From contig OU964932.1 of NCBI GenBank assembly GCA_918807975.1, positions 16,585,501-16,649,500 of the forward strand: a stretch of DNA of 64,000 nt, in the 5' to 3' direction. This stretch comes from Aplidium turbinatum. Lineage: Eukaryota; Chordata; Ascidiacea; Aplousobranchia; Polyclinidae. Of the stretch, positions 37,957 to 50,500 are shown one piece after another. The notes under the pieces are model-generated. The model worked only from the letters and a program-made list of their open reading frames with translations. It had not been told where the DNA came from and made no database searches. Made by a program: the position numbers and the translations under genes. How positions within the stretch are numbered: the stretch's first letter is position 1; the number at the start of each line of letters is the position of its first letter.

Positions 37957-40149
37957 TGACTAGACAGTCCAAGCAGTCAACCTGTCAACACAACAATAAT
38001 TTTCCCCATACTCATAGAATAGAATTTACACAATCATACTTTGCGACTTCGGTAAGCCGGTGATACCAAACATGCAAGCGCAGCTATAATGCATCTTGTA
38101 GAGCTACATTAAAAGTCCTATTTACAGCAACACAAACAATTTTCAAATGAAAACAACGTAATTTGCGCTGTTTGTGACAACAAGATCTTTGCTTTTTTGA
38201 CTAAAGTTTCCTGCCACTTCGTCAAAGAGGAACTTTTAAAAAAATATTTATGATACCGGTAATAAATATTAATTTTGAGATAAATATCTCAAATGGCGAT
38301 TACTGTGAAGCTAATCTAATAAAAGAATAAAGAGAACAAAATGTAGATACCAAACTCATGTTCAGCTAACCTCTTTACTTTTTGATTAGATTAACTAAGC
38401 GTTGCAATCATTTTGCTCCTAATATTCGACTTACTTCAAGGTAAAATGTATTTTTTTCTTTGCTTTTAGTTTTTATTTAATTTCCTGTCATTTTGTTAAC
38501 AAAATTTTGATAACACATCAACATTTATTTGATTTCGAAGAAGAATGTTAATTCAACAATCATTTCAAGTTAAGCAAATTCCAACAGAGCCTCCATCGTA
38601 CAACTGTTCAAACTTTGACAGCAAATGAAGTGACTGGGTCTTCAAGTGGATTGAGGAAGTAAGAACTTCAGTCTTCAGCTTCGTATTCCATCCTCTAAAC
38701 ATGTCAAACAGAACAGTGTCAGTTTTGTATTTTTGAATAAGCAAAACTTACAGCAACTTGAAGCAATAAATCATTATAGGCTACAGTATATGGTCGTGGG
38801 TCACAGATTACAGTTTGTAAATACATACATTACACTGTGCAAAATATCTGCAGAAAGCATGGCCTTTTGCTCTTGAAATTGACAGGCGACAAATGCAATG
38901 CAATAGATCTGACAAATCTTTCATTTTGTACAATTTATCTGAATCAGTCATTGTGAGGACTGAGGAGGCGAGTGAAGCAGAAAGATCTGATGCCCGTTGA
39001 GACTGAAGCCTGGGAAAGGTCGCCAGAGATGATATCAGCGTCAGGAATAATAAAGGTGAAAAAGCGAAGACTCAGCATTTGGTTCTTGCTCTCTTTTCAT
39101 TTAGCGTTAGACCTGCTGCTAGCCAGCTCTGGATTTCAAGAAACGGTAATAGGCTACTCCTGTTTGGGCTATCGATAAAATGTCACATTTATTGTGTATG
39201 TGTGTGCGAATTGTAGCCTGGTGACAAAAATGCAAACATCTGTCAGCACTCTTTTTATCAGAACGGTCCATTTGCGTCACTTGATTGTCTTGGATGATCT
39301 CAAAAATTGGGCATTGATTGAAACTGATTTGAAAATAACAGTTACGTCGGCGCTGCAGTAAAACGTGACGCTTTTAATTAAGTGCAAGTTACCGTAGAAA
39401 AATTTATCCAAAACTTCTGCGTCTACCGTGATTCTTAAAGTTTTACTTATCATAGGAGATGAGTCATGAATCATGCGTCATGAGCAGTAGGTGGATAGGC
39501 TTATGGGTTCAACACCTTGTTAGGTCACACCAAACGACTTTATAGAAATGACACTTAACCTTGTTCCCACTTGGAACTCAGCATTAAAGGGATTGATTTA
39601 GGTTAAAACAATAATATAGATTGCAGGCTTACTCGGCTGCGTCTCTATACAATAGAGCTGAAATTGTCTGACTTGCAAAGCGCTGAGAGCAAGCGATGTA
39701 ACATGTAAGGATAGATACACTATGGTAGTATAAAAATATAAATTCAACAAAAATATTTTAAAATCTTGAAATTTTAAAATCATTTCAAAATCTTGAAGTA
39801 TTGTTCCAAACATTTTCGTTTCCAACTATCGTAAATTATTGACTGATTGTGAAAATGTGTGGTTCAAATTCAACTGTATCCCTGATTTTCGAATGACAGG
39901 ATATTCTAAATCTGTGGTATATTTTTTTATATTGTATGAGGGAATTTTTATCTGCCCTTCTATCCCGAAAATTACTTTTCAAGAAAGGCTATAATTACGA
40001 CGCTGGAAAAATCGCCTCATACAACGAGACACTCTATTTCAAAGCATGATCCTGGCAGTTTCGCATACTTCAAGAGGCTTTGAACCACGTATAAAGCTGT
40101 AACGTTACTATTGCATTGTTTTCCTTCAAGCAATCAATTACACAATTCG
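37957..40149. other. No recognisable gene
   Basis: Only a short fragment of SINE family A (about 40043-40096, reverse orientation, with CTGGCAGTTTCGCATACTT) and a weak SINE-like tail around 39630-39690 were noted before the 3' end of the GPCR gene. Confidence 0.45.
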
Positions 40150-41334
40150 CTATATTACCTTATTCTGAGGAGCGGTCAGTGTTTGTTCTTCATGTCCAAT
40201 GGAATTCATGTTGCTTTCCATAGTGCAAATCTGTACTTCTTCTTTTGCTGATCTTTTGGTTTTGTTTCTGTTTAGACATGGCATGAGCAAAGGCAAACCT
40301 TGCGCTTGTGATTTAACTGAGTTTTTCGACCGAAATGTGTCTTTCATACTTTCTTGAAAATTTGTCGTGCTGAGCGCATACAAAAACGGATTAACCAAAC
40401 TATTGGCGTAGGCAAAACAGACAGTGTATGGGTAAAATAAGAAGAACGTTGCACGGTCAAAGTGAAAAAGCCCTAACCATCCAGCTAGGGCAGAATAAAA
40501 ATTCATAATGTGAAAAGGCAACCAACAAACAAAAAAAGCTCCCACAACTGAGGCAGCAAGTTTTGCTATTCGAAGTTTTTTAACGTTTCTGCTGATCACT
40601 CGACGTTTGACAACAAGAATGATGCTTATGTAACATGGGCATATGATGGCCATCGGAATGATAAAGCCAATCACAGACCTACCAAGAATTAAAGCGGCGT
40701 GGATGTTTCTCTTATTAGGCACGTAGTGCGGAATGTAAAACTGGCACTGGTAGGTAATTGTCATTGATTCTGCAGTAGAAGCAAATAAAGTTTCTTTCGC
40801 GAATGGCGTTACTGTTGTGAAGTCAGTACTTTGTGTTGTGCTGTTGAAGACTGTGATGCTGTTGTTGTCTTTCTGCCTAGCCCTAGATAATGGAATGCGC
40901 AAATCTCTATAAATAAACTCTGGAAGAGAAAGAATAATAGCGGATATCCAAATAGCAATACAAACTCGACGTGTTGTAGAAGTACTTCGTATTTGACTTA
41001 ATTTTGTAGCGTACACCACTGCTAGCCATCTGTCAATGCTCATTGCCACAAGAGAAAATATGCTCGCGTACATGTTGATGGTTGTGACTGCACCGGCTAA
41101 CTTACACATGGCCAAACCGAAAATCCATGACAGACCATTCAAGTGATATTGGCCCCAAAGCAGAAGAAAAAGTATGAAAATAGTATCAGCGACTGCTAAG
41201 TTGAAAAGATATGTGGCTGTGATAGTCCAAGTCTTTTTTTGGCAAAGAAGTACAATCAAGACGATGGAATTCCCAACAATTCCCACAGCAAATATAATAA
41301 AAAACACAATCGCTAGACTGGAATACCCATCCAT
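40150..41334 (-). CDS. Rhodopsin-class peptide GPCR, angiotensin/apelin/relaxin-3 receptor-like
   Basis: One uninterrupted 394-codon frame; an in-frame TGA two codons before the ATG fixes the start if unspliced. Seven hydrophobic segments are visible. Class A marks: GNS in TM1 (21-23), NLAVAD in TM2 (45-50), Cys77 and Cys197 as the expected TM3-ECL2 disulfide, DRW at 101-103 in place of DRY, CWLPFH at 270-275 in TM6, and NPFLY at 315-319 in TM7. The TM3 stretch NMYASIF and the TM7 stretch CFAYANSLVNP resemble angiotensin AT1, apelin and RXFP3 receptors. The extracellular N-terminus is only a few residues, while ECL2 is long and Ser/Thr-rich with N-glycosylation sequons at N157 and N164. It should act at the plasma membrane as a receptor for a peptide. 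The ligand cannot be assigned from sequence alone. Confidence 0.9.
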   Translation of the reverse strand: MDGYSSLAIVFFIIFAVGIVGNSIVLIVLLCQKKTWTITATYLFNLAVADTIFILFLLLWGQYHLNGLSWIFGLAMCKLAGAVTTINMYASIFSLVAMSIDRWLAVVYATKLSQIRSTSTTRRVCIAIWISAIILSLPEFIYRDLRIPLSRARQKDNNSITVFNSTTQSTDFTTVTPFAKETLFASTAESMTITYQCQFYIPHYVPNKRNIHAALILGRSVIGFIIPMAIICPCYISIILVVKRRVISRNVKKLRIAKLAASVVGAFFVCWLPFHIMNFYSALAGWLGLFHFDRATFFLFYPYTVCFAYANSLVNPFLYALSTTNFQESMKDTFRSKNSVKSQAQGLPLLMPCLNRNKTKRSAKEEVQICTMESNMNSIGHEEQTLTAPQNKVI

Positions 41335-41429
41335 TACTCAGGTTTAAAGGAAAACCTTTTTTAAAAGTTTTCTCCGCTATTCTGAAAAAAATTTATAATT
41401 ATTTTCACAACAAGAATGTACTCAGTTGC

Positions 41430-41545
41430 GCCTCTATACGGCTGCATTGACACTGTCTGCTTTTTAAAGCGCTGTGGAGCAACGCATTCTGCGATGGATA
41501 CAGCGCTATATAAAAACTAACATTATTATTATTATTGAGAAAACT
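41430..41545 (+). repeat. SINE 3' end with ATT-repeat tail
   Basis: GCGCCTCTATACGGCTGC, TTTTTAAAGCGCTG, GATACAGCGCTATATAAAAA and then ATTATTATTATTATT form a typical SINE 3' end. A tRNA-like head was not found. Confidence 0.55.
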
Positions 41546-42236
41546 TATTCGTATCTTACATTACACGTCGTTTATACCTATTGAGATGTATAAAACAGCT
41601 ACAATGAAAATAATAAAAACTTAGTGACTGGTTTACGTCAGCCCGATGGAAGATGCGCTATCTTTTCGTTCAAGGGCCTAATGAAACTATGATGCTATCT
41701 TATAATGAAACTATCTGCTATCTTATAAATACTTTATAAGTTATTAATTAAACTGATACTCAAAATTATTTGTTGAAATCTGGTAGACCTGCGCACTGTG
41801 CGGCTCTTTCGCAAGTGTTCCTAGATCTTCGGGAACGTGTTCTTGAACCATCAACACGGTAGAAATAACCATTTATTTTGGTGGATTTAAATCAATCAAT
41901 TTATTGTTTTTTTGTTTTTTTATCAAGAAACAAAACAAAATAGTGACATAAAACAAAAATACACAGAATGTTTAAACTTTAAAGTTTTGTTTTTGATAGG
42001 GAGACAACGAAACGACCATACAGTCTACGGTTCAGTTGTCACCCTGGAAGGAATAACTATTCAACAGTTCAACTAAATCAGTTACAACTATAAAGAAAGA
42101 AAGAAAACATGAACAAGGCTGAGGCTTCGATTAGTAACTTACAATTATTTGTCAACTTCATAAAATTTTATGCAAAATTCTCCAACAAATATTAATGATG
42201 AAAATTACAGATGGACACCATGAACAGATAACCAAT

Positions 42237-42306
42237 CCCAGGCAGACCGTTTTCTACATTAATTCAACGTCTGCAGACGCAAAAAATTGTTGAATTGGTG
42301 TCTAGG
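42237..42306. mobile_element. Snap-back MITE copy
   Basis: CCCAGGCAGACCG, AATTCAACGTCTGCAGACG and GTGTCTAGG follow the family plan of the 31995-32082 element, with a shortened right half. Confidence 0.6.
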
Positions 42307-42309
42307 AAT

Positions 42310-43660
42310 AGACGTCGTTGAATATCGGAATATGCTCAGGTCAAATGAAGACCTTTATGAAGTATCAAAGCTTTTTAAAATCATAAAAATACAACTTTGA
42401 GAGAGAAGTTATTTTAGAATACCATAAACAGATGACAATAACTTAATAGAATTGAATAATATTATTCAAAACAAATACAATACACTAACACTCTAACAGA
42501 ATAACAGCAAAATAAATCGAAACGTGTACGAAGTGTAGTATGATGTTGTCGAACATAGGCCCGCTGTAGAATGTACAGTAGATATGGTAACGACTCTGAA
42601 GAGAAAGATTTTGCTATAAATTTCAAATAAAAGTAAGCTTGTTGTAGGTAGGCTACTGAATTATTATAGGAACCAACACACAACAACACGAGATTTCTCA
42701 TGTTGCAAAATTAATAAACTGCAAACGTTTTCGGCTACACATCAAGTCATCTTCAAGTATTTTAAAAGAATTATTCATGTTACACTAAAATAAGAATTGA
42801 TACTGGTAGCAAAAAGATTACGTTTCGATACAAGCAAGGGCAGAATACAATGTATTTCATGTATTCATGTAGGCCTAAGTTAGTTTCATTTTTTGCTTGC
42901 CTTTGCCGCTGCCTATTATACGTCTAAAGTAGGCTATCCCAAAATCTAACTTGTTTTCAAAGTAAAGTCTCTTGCTCACGCATTTTCTACACTGAGTGAT
43001 TGACTTTATCTTCAACAATTTTGATAGAGCGAAAGCATTTGCGAGCATTTTTTCGCCTCGCTTTTGAAATTGATAATGGACCGAGCAAATGAAGTAGCTC
43101 AGCCTGCTGCACGACACATTATGTAGTTACACCGCACAGCATAGCCTAGAAGTAAAAAAAAGCAAATAAGCGTTATATTTATCCACTTTCCTTATTTTCA
43201 ACGCGGTTCTTTGCAATTTGTTTTGGTGCACAACAAATAGCCTAATGTAAAAAATGCTTTACAACATCCGTTACACTACAGAGGTAAGTAGCCTAGCCTA
43301 ATATCCAATGTTTAAAATAAATAGTAGGCTGAATGTGGCAGCATGTGTTACACTTTTTACAAAAGAGATCTTTCCTTAATTAATATGAAATTTGTAACGA
43401 CGCAATCGCATACTGCTCAAGGTTAGGTTAGAAGTGCCCAAACGCTTTTCACCCAGAGCGACATGGTCAAAATTAAGCCAAGTCACTAAAAGAAAATAAC
43501 TTAGAATGCTTTTAGACAGGAACCCCACGACCCAAAGTGAAGTTGACAGACCAGTTTTGGACCCATAAAATGAATGATAGGTCTGCTATAAAAGTTACCG
43601 AATAAAGCCACTTGATTAATTACTATTAATTTGTGAGTGTTGGTCTTCACGAAAACGTCA
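42310..43660. other. No recognisable gene
   Basis: No convincing frame, RNA gene or repeat end was seen. TAGGCTA/TAGCCTA motifs are dense around 43140-43330. Confidence 0.45.
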
Positions 43661-43668
43661 ATTACAAT

Positions 43669-43837
43669 GTCGTCAAATTATTACTCGATTTATTTTCACT
43701 GCGTTATGCAAGAAAGAACACGATCGGTAGCCTACCGTTATTAAAGTCTTCGGTTTTATCTCGAACTGGGATCGATCTCAGATCTACCAGAGTCCAGAGC
43801 TGAAGGCGAAACCACTCGGTCACTGAGCTGGTTTCAG
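43669..43837 (-). repeat. SINE family B, 5' two thirds
   Basis: The reverse complement starts with ACCAGCTCAGTGACCGAGTG, keeps AGATCTGAGATCGATCCCAG (a better B box than the 7251 copy) and AAACCGAAGACTTTAATAAC, and stops near TTATTCTCACTGCG-like sequence. Confidence 0.75.
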
Positions 43838-44179
43838 TCCATCAGTGATAAATAACGTACCGCAAGCTAAATGTGACGTGAAAAAATGAGATAGGCTACA
43901 TAGGCCTACGGAATCTTATTTTGGGATTGGAGTTATTCAAATAGTTTAGGATTCGAATCGATTCAAGCCCAGTATTCTTAATTGCCCATCCCTAGTTCAA
44001 CACCAGTCACGACTCCGAGAATGAATTTTTCGGTGTAGGCCTAGGCATAGGCTAGGCTATTGGTGCCATCGCATCATCAAAGTCGGTACAGAAAGACAAA
44101 TCAATTATGGAGGCATTTTTTTCAGACAGAAGCAAGCGCTTGAGCTTTCCCAGTGCCGATTTAAAACGTTTTTTTACTT

Positions 44180-44503
44180 GCCCCGTTAGCTCAGTGGTTA
44201 TGCGCCCGGATCAAGATCACGCGGCGCTGATTCGGCTCTCGAGGTGTGCACTTCAGCGACACATTTCAGGACTGCTTTCCATTCAGCGGCACCTAGTCCT
44301 GGTGAATGGAATAATTCCTTGGTAAACAAGACTTTAACAATCTAAAAACTTTACTCTGCCAATCTCGGTAACTGGCCCTGCGTCAAGAGCCTCTACGTCT
44401 ACAAGTAGGCTAAGTTATGCGAAACTAGCAGTAGCCTACCAGGAATAACTTATCAAGGCTTTGTCAGTTCGAGGATAAAGATTCAAAACCAACCAACTAA
44501 CCA
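44180..44503 (+). repeat. SINE family A, longest copy
   Basis: A tRNA-like head (CCCCGTTAGCTCAGTGGTTA) is followed by AGGACTGCTTTCCATTCAGC, GGTGAATGGAATAATTCC, CCAATCTCGGTAACTGGCCC and the tail CAGTTCGAGGATAAAGATTC ending in a run of CCAA-type repeats. Copies at 209-346 and 4467-4706 match its body and tail. Confidence 0.75.
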
Positions 44504-45539
44504 AGTACAACTCACCATTTCTTCAAGAAGCCAACTGTGGTGGAGAGACTTTCCTCTGTTATATAAGACGTGCTGAAGCTAAAGTGGACAGGACTCATAG
44601 CGACTCGCATTTCTAAATGCTCGTGTTTTAAAGGATGCTTAACAATAAATTTCACCTAGAACATGTTTTCTATAACCACGTGGAAATGGCAAGTGTAAAC
44701 GAATGATATTATTCATTTTCAAGGTCCTTTGACGTCAGAATAAAGGGTTTTGGAGAAGTAGCGGTAGCGCACGCTATTTTAGCCTGAGTAGCTGATAGCT
44801 CGCTACTTTTAAAGTAACGGATGACCACCTCACATATTTTCTGTTATGAACAATATTTTCCTTTTTACTATCAGGTTATAACCATTACATTACATCAAGA
44901 ATTGAATTAATTGCACAGGAAAATATTTGACTGATTTTTAACCTGCTTCGCTTAGTTTTGAAGTTGATTTGGCCTTTTTCTGAGTTTTCAATCTGGAAAC
45001 TCTGGTTAGATTGAACTTGTTTTTGTTTGCAAATTGCAACGTTCATGTTGGTTAATATAATAAGGTAGACTAATAGGTTTGGTCTTGGTCATCACTTCCT
45101 AAAGTTAGCTCAACTACCTACGGTAATATTGCTGACTTGTAATAAGCAAAGTTTTGGCTTGCTCAATTTGATCGTTTTCCAACGTCAACCGGTTGCTAGC
45201 TCAGTTGGTACTTGCTTGATTGATAACTGCTGACTTAAGTAGGAGACTCTTTTTTATCTTGAACTTTTCGGGCCAGTTGCCCATTTGTGAGACGAATTGT
45301 TGAGGCACTGACAAATGTGTTGCTATCCAACTATGGACACCTTAATATACTGTACTATATTACAGTATTTACCAATGTTTATGAATCAAGCAAAACTTTG
45401 GGTGCTCTTCCACTAGACGCCCTGTTGGTCAACCGCACAAAATGATGACGTCACACACATTGGAATGGACTATTATGAAGGAGGAAGTGCGGGGTGGAAA
45501 TGCAATGAAACACACCAGAAGGAAATTGTCTCCCATTTA

Positions 45540-46683
45540 TTGATTGTTCAATTTAAAGAAATTTGCGATCGTTGAAAAGCACAAGCATAGATCTAAACAA
45601 CTAAGTTAATACCAAGTCCCAAAATACTACTAGCTCCATCTGGTGGCCACTTAAACTTGACCAAATTCAAACCATTATCAAAAGTTTATTTGCAATGATA
45701 AACACATTAAACGACAACCAATTAAAAGAACATGTTACTGTTTATTGAAGTGCTAACTTTCATTTTTATATCTTATTCAATATGCGCGCAATCGTTGTTC
45801 GAAGACAGCCCCCCAACGAAGCTTTTGCACAATGCATTTCAATGGTGAATCGATCGTCTTCCAGTTCACGCCCTGCGTGATCACGATTCTTCTTCTTGCG
45901 TTTGAGATCACGACAATTAATTGTCTCCCATTTATTCATTTCTTGCTCAATTTCAACAGATTTGCTATCGTTGAAAAGCACAAGCATAGATCTAACCAAC
46001 TAAGTTAATACCAAGTCCCAAAATATTACTAGCTCCATCTGGTGGCCACCTAAACTTGACCAAATTCAAACCATTATCAAAAGTTTATTTGCAATGATAA
46101 AAACATTAAACGACAACCAATTAAAAGAACATGTTACTGTTTATTGAAGGGTTAACTTTCATTTTTACTCCTTATTTAATATATGAGCAATCGTTGTTCG
46201 AACTTCGAAGACAGCCCCCAACGAAGCTTTTGGCCAATGCATTTCAATGGCGAATCGATCGTCTTCCAGTTCACGCCCTGCATGTTCACGATAATTAATC
46301 GTCTCCCATTTATTCATTTCTTGCTCAATTTCAACAGATTTGCTATCGTTGAAAAGCACAAGCATAGATCTAACCAACTAAATTAATACCAAGTCCCAAA
46401 ATACTACTAGCTCTATCTGGTGGCCATCTAAACTTGACCAAATTCAAACCATTATCAAAAGTTTATTTGCAATGATAAAAACATTAAACGACAACCAATT
46501 AAAAGAACATGTTACTGGTTATTGAAGTGCTAACTTTCATTTTTATACCTTATTTAATATATGAGCAATCGTTGTTCGAAGACAGCCCCCCAACGAAGCT
46601 TTTGCACAATGCATTTCAATGACGAATCGATCGTCTTTCTAGATTCACATTGCGTGATCACGATAATTAATTGTCTCCCATTT
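45540..46683 (-). repeat. Left tandem array of the Merlin arm (about 3 units)
   Basis: Units are marked by AGATCTAA[AC]CAACTAAGTT near 45590, 45988 and 46366 (spacings about 398 and 378). Each unit contains a 64-77 codon frame on the minus strand (45766-45999, 46165-46377), an AATAAA-type signal on that strand, and the block CTGGTGGCCACCTAAACTTG. The innermost unit is truncated at 46683. Confidence 0.85.
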
Positions 46684-47439
46684 ATATAGAAAAAATGCTA
46701 AAGTCATAGAAAGGATTAGGATCAGGCACACAAATAGCCTAATTCGTGGTGTAATGGCTTGTCCAAATCAAGTAATGTAACAAACACTGATCAATAGGAA
46801 AGCGATGTGTGCTCTAGAGCGGTGTAGAACTTTGATCCTTTGGAAGGTCGTGGAAGAATTGTTGTCACTCGGCCCTCAGTCGACATCAACTGGAAAAGCT
46901 CGGTTGAGGAAGCAAGTGATGTCAGCTCTAAGTGCAGGAGCCAGAAAATTGTTCCTATTTGGATGGAGAAACCTCTGCAAATAATAAAAAGCAACAACAA
47001 CCAGCGAGACAGTGGGTGCGGATACTTATGTTTTGTTCAATGCTTAGCCAAGAAATTTTTTGACAACACTTAGGCTAAGCCTAATAAACCTAGGCTTAAA
47101 TATGGATCAAAGGTAAGTAACGAAACCGTAATGAAATGACTTGGGCTTGCATTCTCGTGTTCTTTCATTACCACACGAAGTCTTTTTCCTAAAGGCATCC
47201 GTGTGTGTAAACAAAATGATTCATAGGTCCAAACCTTAAACGTTGACACACAAAAATCATGTTACAAACGTAAGTTAAAAAAATTATTTTGTTTCATCTG
47301 ACATTGCACTTTTGTTAGCCTAGTTTGTTTGTTATAGAATAAATATCACAAAGTATGTGGGCAGCAAGCCAGCAACTCTTTTTTATCATTAGGTAGCCCT
47401 GAAAAGGGCTGTTTTTTTGGCAAATGGACGATGTGGCGG

Positions 47440-47686
47440 CTACAGTAAAGGGTAGGACTCCCTTATGGCGCGGAGAACTTCCGGAAAATGTCGTCCCCGT
47501 GGAAACTGATGTCGCCACATAAATTCATCAAGATACCCAGGTATCATGTGCCTTGTGGTGCCACCCATTCTTTTAAATTTCCGTTTACAATTCAGCCACA
47601 GGTTTTCAATGTGGTTCGTATGAACCCCTGCGGCCGAAACATAATGATGGTGATGGTTGACCGTTTGGTGGCGATATCCAAGATCT
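47440..47686 (-). pseudogene. Last exon of a Merlin (ISXO2-like) transposase
   Basis: An 82-codon frame follows an acceptor (TTTTTTTTAG) and ends in TAG. It contains VNHHHHYVSAAGVHTNHIEN, LWLNCKRKFKRMGGTTRHM and PGYLDEFMWRHQF, the C-terminal core of ISXO2-like DDE transposases including the final catalytic glutamate region (HIENLW). I could not find the upstream exons with the first two catalytic acids, so the gene is probably incomplete. Confidence 0.8.
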
Positions 47687-47965
47687 AAAAAAAATACGAA
47701 AGCAACTTTAAATAAATTTCAGCGTAAAATGCTTGCTGCAACGGTTTCCAAATAGAAATAACAAAAACATGTTAAATTGGTAAATTTATTTTTAGTGGAT
47801 GCATAAGTCTTTTGACATGAGCCATCGTGCTTTTTGAAAAGGAGCTGTGCAGTTTAGTGGCGAGGTCAGTTGATTGTTTTTTCTGCTCCCAAAGTAACTT
47901 TAAATGTTTAACTGTTGTTAACAGTTTCTACACTATGAATAAGTTGTATCAAGTGGGACCTGGCA

Positions 47966-48641
47966 CAGTGGCGTAGCCAGGAAAAAATTTCGGGGGGGCC
48001 AAATATTTGATGAATTGAAGAGAACGACAAAGTGTTGATTTAAGACATCGCCACCTGATGTGCAGTGGCGTATCCTGGTGGCTTGAGCAAGGGGAAACAA
48101 TGAAACTGGTGGGGGTTAGAGCGTGCCGAAGGCACGCGTATTCTAGGGGGGTCCGGGGGCATGCTCCCCCGGAAATTTTTTGCAAAATTACACTTAAGTA
48201 AATGGATTATAGCGCTTTCTGGAAACACTTTTAGGGTAATATTTGTATGAAATTTATTAGCAGATAAACAGCTATTAACTTATTAAAGGTAGCTCTTACA
48301 CACGAACGGTCAAAATCTGCGGCTAAAACTAAAGAACACCAAAAACTCAGCTACAGAAAAACCCAACAGAGTAAGCCATTCTGAAATTGCTTCCACAAAT
48401 TAGTTAAAAGAAACTTAAATCCAGAAAATTTTGCGTGATTTACGATTTGCAAAGTTTATTGGTGTCTTTCTGTGTGTCTAAAACAAGTCCTTGGGGTGTT
48501 AATAGCCAGATGTCTTGGAAAACGTTATAAATTTCTGCAAATTTTATTATATTTTCAACAAAGGGCTCAACTTCGGAATCCAAACTTCGAAAATTTGGGG
48601 GGGGCCATGGCCCCTTTCGCCCCCCCCTGGCTACGCCTATG
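47966..48641. mobile_element. hAT-type MITE inserted in the Merlin core
   Basis: The ends CAGTGGCGTAGCCAGG and CCTGGCTACGCCTATG are inverted and related to those at 29210-29954. The flanks share CCTGGCA. A second CAGTGGCGTATCCTGG end at 48062 suggests a further nested or rearranged copy, but its partner was not found. Confidence 0.7.
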
Positions 48642-48693
48642 CCTGGCATGACAGTTTAAGCCATATGGTTGGGTCTGATGCTATCACAACAGA

Positions 48694-50500
48694 AAAGTAC
48701 ACATTGAACTGTGATATGTCTTCAGACAAGCTAAACACAAACTGGTGGTTAAATGACCAATGGGACTGTGCAAGCAATCATTTAATTGGCTGTCGTTTAA
48801 TGTTTTTATCATTGCAAATAAACTTTTGATAATGGTTTGAATTTGGTCAAGTTTAGGTGGCCACCAGATAGAGCTAGTAGTATTTTGGGACTTGGTATTA
48901 ACTTAGTTGGTTAGATCTATGCTTGTGCTTTTCAACGATCGCAAATCTGTTGAAATTGAGCAAGAAATGAATAAATGGGAGACAATTAATTATCGTGATC
49001 TCAAACGCAAGAAGAAGAATCGTAATCAGGCAGGGCGTGAACTGGAAGACGATCGATTCACCATTGAAATGCATTGGGCAAAAGCTTCGTTGGGGGGCTG
49101 TCTTCGAACAACGATTGCGCGCATATTGAATAAGATATAAAAATAAAAGTTAGCACTTCAATAAACAGTAACATGTTCTTTTAATTGGTTGTCGTTTAAA
49201 GTTTTTATCATTGCAAATAAACTTTTGATAATGGTTTGAATTTGGTCAAGTTTAAGTGGCCACCAGATAGAGCTAGTAGTATTTTGGGACTTGGTATTAA
49301 CTTAGTTGTTTAGATCTATGCTTGTGATTTTCAACGATAGCAAATCTGTTGAAATTGAGCAAGAAATGAATAAATGGGAGACAATTAATTGTCGTGATCA
49401 CGCAGGGCGTGAACTGGAAGACGATCGATTCGCCATTGAAATGCATTGGCCAAAAGCTTCGTTGGGGGGATGTCTTCGAACAACGATTGCGCGCATATTG
49501 AATAAGATATAAAAATGAAAGTTAGCACTTCAATAAACAGTAACATGTTCTTTTAATTGGTTGTCGTTTAATGTTTTTATCATTGCAAATAAACTTTTGA
49601 TAATGGTTTGAATTTGGTCAAGTTTAAGTGGCCACCAGATAGAGCTAGTAGTATTTTGGGACTTGGTATTAACTTAGTTGTTTAGATCTATGCTTGTGAT
49701 TTTCAACGATAGCAAATCTGTTGAAATTGAGCAAGAAATGAATAAATGGGAGACAATTAATTGTCGTGATCACGCAGGGCGTGAACTGGAAGACGATCGA
49801 TTTGTCATTGAAATGCATTGGCCAAAAGCTTCGTTGGGGGGCTGTCTTCGAACAACGATTGCGCGCATATTGAATAAGATATAAAAATGACAGTTAGCAC
49901 TTCAATAAACAGTAACATGTTCTTTTAATTGGTTGTCGTTTAATGTTTTTATCATTGCAAATAAACTTTTGATAATGGTTTGAATTTGGTCAAGTTTAGG
50001 TGGCCACCAGATAGAGCTAGTAGTATTTTGGGACTTGGTATTAACTTAGTTGGTTAGATCTATGCTTGTGCTTTTCAACGATAGCAAATCTGTTGAAGTT
50101 GAGCAAGAAATGAATAAATGGGAGACAATTAATTATCGTGAACATGCAGGGCGTGAACTGGAAGACGATCGATTCGCCATTGAAATGCATTGGGCAAAAG
50201 CTTCGTTGGGGGGCTGTCTTCGAACAACGATTGCGCGCATATTGAATAAGATATAAAAATGAAAGTTAGCACTTCAATAAGCAGTAACATGTTCTTTTAA
50301 TTGGTTGTCGTTTAATGTTTTTATCATTGCAAATAAACTTTTGATAATGGTTTGAATTTGGTCAAGTTTAGGTGGCCACCAGATAGAGCTAGTAGTATTT
50401 TGGGACTTGGTATTAACTTAGTTGGTTAGATCTATGCTTGTGCTTTTCAACGATTGCAAATTTCTTTAAATTGAACAACAAATCAATAAATGGAAGACAA
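48694..50500 (+). repeat. Right tandem array of the Merlin arm (about 4.5 units)
   Basis: Units are marked by TTAGATCTATGCTTGTG near 48912, 49312, 49684 and 50056; the last spacings are exactly 372. The first unit is about 400 bp because of an extra lysine-rich block (LKRKKKNR). Frames of 68-77 codons stand at 48907-49140, 49306-49512, 49678-49884 and 50050-50256, each ending LRTTIARILNKI. A likely ATG start is the internal one before LVLFN or LVIFN. CTTCAATAAACAGTAAC follows each frame. Confidence 0.85.

Noticed and set aside
48694-50500. Regular repeats that could suggest a CRISPR-like array
   Set aside because: Units are 372-400 bp, contiguous, without spacers, and in a eukaryotic transposon.
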